Assembly (NCBI GenBank): GCA_037783415.1
Contig: JAZGTN010000117.1
Location: 1,240,001-1,304,000, forward strand
Direction: 5' to 3'
DNA: 64,000 nucleotides
DNA from: Leptasterias polaris
Lineage: Eukaryota; Echinodermata; Asteroidea; Forcipulatida; Asteriidae
Made by a program: the position numbers and the translations under genes
Part shown: positions 60,101 to 64,000 of the stretch, piece by piece
Layout: each line of letters begins with the position of its first letter
How positions within the stretch are numbered: the first letter of the stretch is position 1
The notes under the pieces: generated by a model
Seen by the model: the letters and a program-made list of their open reading frames with translations, nothing else
What the model was told of the DNA's origin: nothing
The model's database searches: none

Positions 60101-62757
60101 ACAGTCTAGTTATCATATATTTTAAAATTTGAAGCTGTATTTGTTAACTCTTTCAGTGCACGCTATCGTTTGGGGTTTTGGACCTTAAATGCCCAGCTTT
60201 TAAATGTTTTTTGAAATTTTGTGCAATACAAAATAATAATTCTCTCTTCACCAAATAAAATGTATCTTGGTGATTTAATTGTTTTGCCTTGGTACATCCC
60301 AAAGTCAATTAAATTTCTTTTGTGATATTGCCCTTTTGTGATAATATGTATATTATTCATGTAGGTCGTACGATTAGTGAGACTTTCTGAGTAAATAAAA
60401 TAGATTGTACATGTATGGTTATGGCACTTTCAGAATACATGAAATAGATTGTACATGTAAGATCTTGGCACTGAAAGAGTTAATGTGTTGGTTTATGAGC
60501 AATAATAATGTTAACAATAATAGTACTAAGCCATTCTGTTGCCCTTATAGGGTGAATGGTTACTTTAATTATTCTTACCCTACTTCTGCGTCTTGGGTGA
60601 CTAACTGGCCTCCTGTTGACGATGCTACGCTGGTCCGTTACACTCCAGTCAAATAATGTGGTTTAATTTATTTACAAACTTATCTATAGTAATTATGTCT
60701 AGAGAAAATACCTAAAGGACTATGGTGTCCTCAAGCCAGAAGGTTGCTGTCTAGGAGTGATTTACTGCCAATTCAGTTCCCAACCGGCCTTTGGACGACC
60801 ATCTAAATACTAACCCTAAATAAGATATAACTAGCTAACATGAGGAGCTAACTTGTCTCTCTTGAAAGCTGGAGAAGAGTGAGAGAGTCTTTGCCTCCAT
60901 GGGGTTTTTATATGCCTATGTACAACAAATAAAGGATTAGGGTCTGTGCTATGCATACACAAAAGAAGTTAACTAAATGCCTTTATATAACACTTGGGGT
61001 TTTTGGGCTCTTCCTAGCTAAAGTAGAGAGTCCATTGTGATTATTCACAGTTGACATTCCAAGTACAGTTACACAAAAGGGGAAGGCAACAGCTGTTAAT
61101 GGAATTTCACTACACCCTTTCAAATTTTGCTTGTCGTCAACTTTTAAAAAAATGTTTCCTCTTTTATAAAGGTATTTTTAAGTCTTTAAAGTACATACAA
61201 AGAACACTAGGACAAATGCAAATTTAAAGGCAGTTTACTGGCAGTCTGTTTGTGTGATTTTGTTGGAACAGTTCTCATGTACTGTAGAACAATACATTGA
61301 CATTGTATGAGTTTTGTACTAAGAATTGATTGATCCATTTTGTTTATTCTTAGACAAGTATGAGGAGATACTATCTTCTGGTGTCCTGCCTACAGCTTCA
61401 GTTTATCTTGCCATATGGCAGACTTACATTGATTACATGAGAAGACGTATACCAGAGCTTGATTCTAGAACATTGATTTCAGGTAATCATATTTTATTTC
61501 ATCCCATGCAACAGGAAGCTTTAAAATCCATGTTATGGTGTTGCTGGAATTTTAAAAGATGCAGGACTAAACCACACATTGTTCATTACAATTGGTAAAA
61601 TATAAGGCTTGTTGAAAAAGGGCTTTAGGTGAAATTTTCTCTGGGTTTCATTGGCTGAATAATTCCTACGTATTCTATAAACACTAAGCCTGTGCGACTA
61701 GTGTTGAAGTCGCGACTATTGATTGATTAGTCGAATCACGACTACTAGAAAAATAGTCACGAGTACTTGCTTGGTGTACCAATTGTGTCGCTCACGACTA
61801 TATAATTTACTTACGAAACACAATCAGACATCAATAACACACTCTTTCAATCCTTTCAGTGTGAATTTTACTATACATGTATTGTGCCTGCGGCAAACAA
61901 TATGTCAAAGTCGCGACTATTTGAGGCGCGACTTGTCGAGTAGTAAATTTCACTAGTCGCCCAGGCTTAATAAACACCATGGTGGTCCAATGTAAAGCTG
62001 TCAAGCTTCTGACATCTTTGGCAAGCCTTGTGGTGATAGGAATGATTGTGTACACTCGGTCATAGATCACACTGTGTAATACAATGTATGTAGGTCTAAT
62101 TTATTGAGTTTGTTATTGCACCCCACCAAACCTCATCCTTTTTCAGGTTAGTTAAAGGCACTGTACACGTTTGGTAATTACTCAAAATATACATGTATAT
62201 TAGCATAAAAACTTACTTGGTAACGAGCAACGGAGAGCTGTTGATAGTATAAAACATTGTGAGAAACGACTCCCTCTGAAGTAACGTAGTTTTTGAGAAA
62301 GAGGTAATTTCTCACTAAAATAATAAAAGACTTCTGGCCAGAAGCCTTTTATTCCTATCTGAAAGCACACTAATTTGTACAACAAGGGTGTTTTTTCTTT
62401 CATAATTTTCTTGCAACTTCAATGACCAATTGAGCCCAAATTTTCACAGGCTTGTTATTTTATGCATATGTTGGGATACACCAAGTGAGAATACTGGTCT
62501 TTGACAATTACCAAACGTTTTCAGTGCCTTTAAGACACAGTTCATACAAATGTAATACTATTGATACTCCGGCTCCCATTGCAGCAAACCACACACGGAC
62601 CTGTGAGTATTTGAGTAGTTTCATGTGTCCCCAACACTTTATAAACATGGAAGAGGAAGAGCAAGAGCACTTTTCAATCTTTTTATTTGTTATCTTGCAG
62701 ATGAAAAGTTAGAGTGGAGAAGAACTGTGTTTAGAGCAGTGCAATTTATTACTTCAG
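50971..62757 (+). CDS. SART3: SART3, U4/U6 snRNP recycling factor, 5' part of gene (ten exons)
   Basis: Exons 50971-51138, 55213-55366, 55651-55749, 56607-56791, 57277-57352, 57650-57762, 58795-58953, 59411-59549, 61354-61482 and 62701-62757 splice in phase with no stop. They encode a short acidic N-terminus and then the half-a-TPR (HAT) repeat array: ELWLEWIQDEIGL, ELWEKYCSFCLETI, SVFEQALTAVGLHVTKG, YKPYEQELL, YEAYRAYLDYEKASGGNPAR, LYERALLDHCLQEQLW, VRNCPWSGQLWCNYL, AIWQTYIDYMRRR. These follow the order in vertebrate SART3, including the KPYE and RNCPW landmarks. Family knowledge: a nuclear protein that binds U6 and promotes U4/U6 reassembly, also a scaffold for USP15/USP4. The two RRMs and C-terminal LSM-interaction tail must lie right of the window. 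The N-terminus is shorter than in mammals. Confidence 0.95.
51282..52591. mobile_element. Foldback element 1 in SART3 intron 1
   Basis: Inverted arms at 51282-51480 and 52446-52591 share ACTTCTAGAAACTATA, AAGGCTCCC, ACATTTTGGGCCTC, then GTAACGCTATACGTTTTC and AAAATGGTCGTTG, and GCCAGCAATAACTT. The left arm has extra short insertions. The 1-kb interior has no transposase. A smaller inverted-repeat element sits inside, directly next to the left arm. Confidence 0.85.
51481..51705. mobile_element. Nested MITE inside foldback 1
   Basis: 225 bp with inverted termini of about 28 bp: TACACAACTAAAACTTTCCC, then AACA, at the left and the near-complement ending GTTTTAGTTGTGTA at the right. The interior is GC-richer (CGCGATCGCGG, CATCGCGGC). 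Confidence 0.75.
52947..53857. mobile_element. Foldback element 2 in SART3 intron 1
   Basis: Very long inverted arms (52947-53224 and 53568-53857, about 280-290 bp each) start AGTTGCGATAATCGTAACCC and run through CACCATCCTCCCGAC, GTCTCGTAACC-type sequence, GACTAGTCACCAGATTTGC, and ATTCATAACACTCAAAAC to CCGGAGACTGA. The loop of about 340 bp has no gene. Mismatches are scattered, so the arms have aged somewhat. No transposase. Confidence 0.88.
53870..53950 (+). repeat. TAC/GTACTA-rich low-complexity tract
   Basis: Irregular GTACTACT units just right of foldback 2; a similar CTACTAGTACTACTAATTACT tract lies left of it at about 52600-52650. Confidence 0.6.
54060..55212. other. Rest of SART3 intron 1
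   Basis: A short hairpin (TTGGACTCCT and complement) at 54012-54074. Otherwise nothing recognised. Confidence 0.4.
55213..55366 (+). CDS. SART3: SART3 exon 2
   Basis: Between TTTGTAG and GTTGGT, phase 0 in and one base out. It encodes DVNDYDAHIQLI... KYFPLTP, matching the first HAT helix and the FPLT landmark. Confidence 0.88.
55651..55749 (+). CDS. SART3: SART3 exon 3
   Basis: Between CCTCTTTAG and GTAAGT. It encodes ELWLEWIQDEIGLMHHEKSK and LYQKAVQDYT, a clear HAT motif. Confidence 0.93.
56060..56362. repeat. Dispersed repeat, copy 2 (in SART3 intron 3)
   Basis: Shares the ordered blocks listed for 31612-31865, including AGAAGCAGTCAAGTGGAAA and the poly-G run. It is followed at 56370-56440 by two small hairpins (CCATGGAGGTAG and complement; AAACAAATTACACA and complement). 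Confidence 0.65.
56607..56791 (+). CDS. SART3: SART3 exon 4
   Basis: Between TTCAATAG and GTAAAA. It encodes PELWEKYCSFCLETI, LRSVFEQALTAVGLHVTKG and WKLYRDFENSL, strongly matching SART3 (FERALSSVGLH-type landmark). Confidence 0.95.
57277..57352 (+). CDS. SART3: SART3 exon 5
   Basis: Between CTCTTCAACAG and GTAGGT. It encodes LERLFKRQLSVPLM, the SART3 FRRQLAIPL-type segment. Confidence 0.92.
57650..57762 (+). CDS. SART3: SART3 exon 6
   Basis: Between TTTCTTTCAG and GTAAGT. It encodes WREYEPMLKKPP and LAQLDSYKPYEQEL with the conserved KPYE. Confidence 0.93.
58795..58953 (+). CDS. SART3: SART3 exon 7
   Basis: Between GTGATTAG and GTAAGT. It encodes YEAYRAYLDYEKASGGNPAR and the following HAT repeat ending DYTEYV. 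Confidence 0.94.
58996..59069 (-). repeat. tRNA-like SINE relic
   Basis: On the minus strand TGGATAGCTCATTTGG and GGTTCAAGTCCCA resemble the tRNA A and B boxes at the right spacing, followed by TTTTT. The T-stem and acceptor do not pair properly in standard numbering, so it is a decayed tRNA-derived sequence rather than a gene. Confidence 0.5.
59411..59549 (+). CDS. SART3: SART3 exon 8
   Basis: Between TTTTTCAAAG and GTGAGA. It encodes ETKLKIKDIMLSVYARSVRN and CPWSGQLWCNYLIAKER, the RNCPW landmark. Confidence 0.95.
59838..60010. repeat. Small inverted-repeat element with GGGTGTCCAAA units
   Basis: Left TTTTAGCCAGG, right CTGGCTAACAC in inverted orientation; internally GGGTGTCCAAATT repeats three times. 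In SART3 intron 8. Confidence 0.5.
60020..61353. other. SART3 intron 8, remainder
   Basis: No exon seen. A frame at 60405-60656 has no family match and lacks splice sites in phase with SART3. Confidence 0.4.
61354..61482 (+). CDS. SART3: SART3 exon 9
   Basis: Between TATTCTTAG and GTAATC. It encodes DKYEEILSSGVLPTASVYLA and IWQTYIDYMRRRIPEL, matching the next HAT repeat. Confidence 0.94.
61685..61969. mobile_element. hAT-like MITE with 8-bp target duplication
   Basis: 285 bp, left end TAAGCCTGTGCGACTAGTG and inverted right end TAAGCCTGGGCGACTAGTG. It is flanked on both sides by the identical 8-bp ATAAACAC (61677-61684 and 61970-61977), the duplication length of hAT elements. The interior repeats TCGCGACTA and CACGACTA words. 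It lies in SART3 intron 9. Confidence 0.92.
62152..62533 (-). mobile_element. TTAA-flanked MITE, copy 3
   Basis: About 382 bp, the same element as 15677-16047 in opposite orientation and over 90% alike by eye, with TTAA at both borders and the TTCTGGCCAGAA palindrome in the middle. Confidence 0.9.
62701..62757 (+). CDS. SART3: SART3 exon 10 (last in window)
   Basis: 57 nt between TATCTTGCAG and GTAAGT, phase 1 on both sides. It encodes EKLEWRRTVFRAVQFITS, corresponding to the LRAAFTRALEYL region. The gene continues to the right. Confidence 0.85.
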
Positions 62758-63006
62758 GTAAGTTCTTTTCATTGTTCATGTTTTATCTATTTTCCAACAT
62801 CTGTACACACTAATTTTAAACTTTGATTTTACATTGCCATCCAGTTTTTATTTAGCTGTAAAACTTAATAAATGTCTCATTACCAAGTAATTGATCATAG
62901 ATCTAATGTTTGTAATATTATGTGAAAAGGAGCTTCATGCTTTGTTTGGTTTTTTTTTTTCTTTTTTTTTTCTCGTAAGGTGGGGGAATGTGCTTGTAGT
63001 AATTAT

Positions 63007-63625
63007 GTTGGGTGCAATCTTTGAAGTTGTCATTTTTTTTTATTCGCGCGGTGTGCCTTTTTGTTACGGCGCAGACTAGCTCGGGCACAAACTTTGTACA
63101 CTGCGCGATCTTTGTCGTTCAACCATAATTCCTACCACTTGTCGTGAAATCTACGCTGTTTGAAGAGAATTTACATTCAAAGGTTAAAGGGTTAAGTTTG
63201 AAGTAGTGTTTTGCATCGTAACTTCTGTCTGAAGTGATACTTTTGTTCCAAAACTTAGGAAAATTTCAAGAAACGAGTCTGCTCACGAACTGCAAGTTCA
63301 GAGTTTCTTGTGGCATAAAACGGGACAATCACGCTGGCGGATGATTCTCGTGTGATAAATAAATCGCAATTCAACATGTTGATAAACTTTTTTTACAATA
63401 CAAAAAAAAAATTGAAAATTCGTTTGAAAGACAAAAATCATTCCTTTTTCTTTCTAGTTTGACGATGACAACAATCGCCCCCGTCCTGTTTCCCCAATGG
63501 AATTATTCATGGCAAAATTTTTATTTGTGTGGGCAGACTTTAGTTCAAAAATTACGCGCACGCAAATTTGTTTAATTGGCTATCACAAATTTTTTTAAAG
63601 GACGACTTCAAAGATCGCGCCCAAC
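63007..63625. mobile_element. Non-autonomous DNA element with inverted termini, in SART3 intron 10
   Basis: Left TGTTGGGTGCAATCTTTGAA, then GTTGTC, and the inverted right end TGTTGGGCGCGATCTTTGAA, then GTCGTCC. About 620 bp; no transposase. Borders approximate. Confidence 0.7.
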
Positions 63626-63639
63626 AATTACAATGCTGA

Positions 63640-64000
63640 TTACTCATCATGCCCCTCTGTCAAAAAAACAATAATAAAGTCACCTGGAAATAGAAAGTTG
63701 TTTGGGGGCGACTCCGCCCATCCCTTTTTGTGACGTCAATCGAGGAAGACTTCGCCTCGATTGAACATCGACCCCACTCGAACTGCCTGCATTTACGTTG
63801 TATATACACGTGCAAGTAGTGAGATTGTATGTTTCGTTTGGTTATCCAAAAGGGGTTTTTTTCTTGCATTTTTCCAGCGAAAATTGCTGCTGGATGCAGC
63901 AAAACGACTAAAGATGGGGTCAGCCAGCATTTTTTTCCTGCAGATCCCAAATATAGGCAGTTACGGGCATCGAAAGTTAGGCTAACGAGGGCAAAGTGGT
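63640..64000. other. SART3 intron 10, right edge
   Basis: A 10-bp hairpin (TCAATCGAGG and complement) at about 63737-63764. No exon recognised before the window ends. Confidence 0.4.

Noticed and set aside
60405..60656. 83-codon frame in SART3 intron 8 as an extra exon
   Set aside because: No in-phase splice sites, and the HAT array continues directly from the 59549 donor to the 61354 acceptor.

Overview
The window reads as animal nuclear DNA. Coding is split into short exons (mostly 70-280 bp) with GT/AG borders and consistent phases, the introns are AT-rich, and about a third of the sequence is recognisable as transposon-derived or repeated. Three conserved deuterostome-type genes and the style of the repeats point to a marine invertebrate deuterostome. 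A roughly 370-bp TTAA-flanked repeat present three times here resembles repeats I associate with sea stars, so an asteroid echinoderm is my best guess. That is inference from memory, not a search.

Layout. (1) 2635-8990, plus strand: the 3' two thirds of a T-box transcription factor gene of the Tbx1/10 class. The exon carrying the start of the T-box is not seen and probably lies left of the window. (2) 8991-20960: a mostly empty intergenic region with a (CAA)n tract, a TTAA-flanked MITE and a 5'-truncated LINE with a 676-codon reverse transcriptase frame (16702-18732) ending in an (ATT)n tail. (3) 20963-50098, minus strand: one long gene or two adjacent genes. Four exons at the 3' end (23485 to 20963) encode leucine-rich repeats. 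Two exons far upstream (43901-43751 and 29654-29479) encode the N-terminal lobe of a KptA/Tpt1 (TRPT1) tRNA 2'-phosphotransferase-like protein. The two groups do not join in phase, so an exon is missing from my model or they are separate genes. The large introns hold a 67-bp minisatellite, a perfect 170-bp inverted repeat pair, several MITEs, a tRNA-Leu-derived SINE, a nested Ty3/gypsy LTR element (38784-43353) and pieces of at least three LINEs. (4) 50971 to beyond 62757, plus strand: the first ten coding exons of SART3, the HAT-repeat U4/U6 snRNP recycling factor. The RNA-recognition-motif part lies beyond the right edge. Its first intron carries two large foldback elements, one with a smaller inverted-repeat element inside it.

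The genes do not form a pathway. SART3 and the KptA-like gene are divergently arranged and could share a promoter region at about 50.1-50.97 kb, and both families act in RNA metabolism, but nothing in the sequence shows that they work together. The most unusual items are the KptA-lobe/LRR gene structure, the perfect 170-bp inverted repeat with its degenerate third copy, the paired foldbacks in SART3 intron 1, and the LTR element whose two LTRs differ at one base although its coding region is broken several times.
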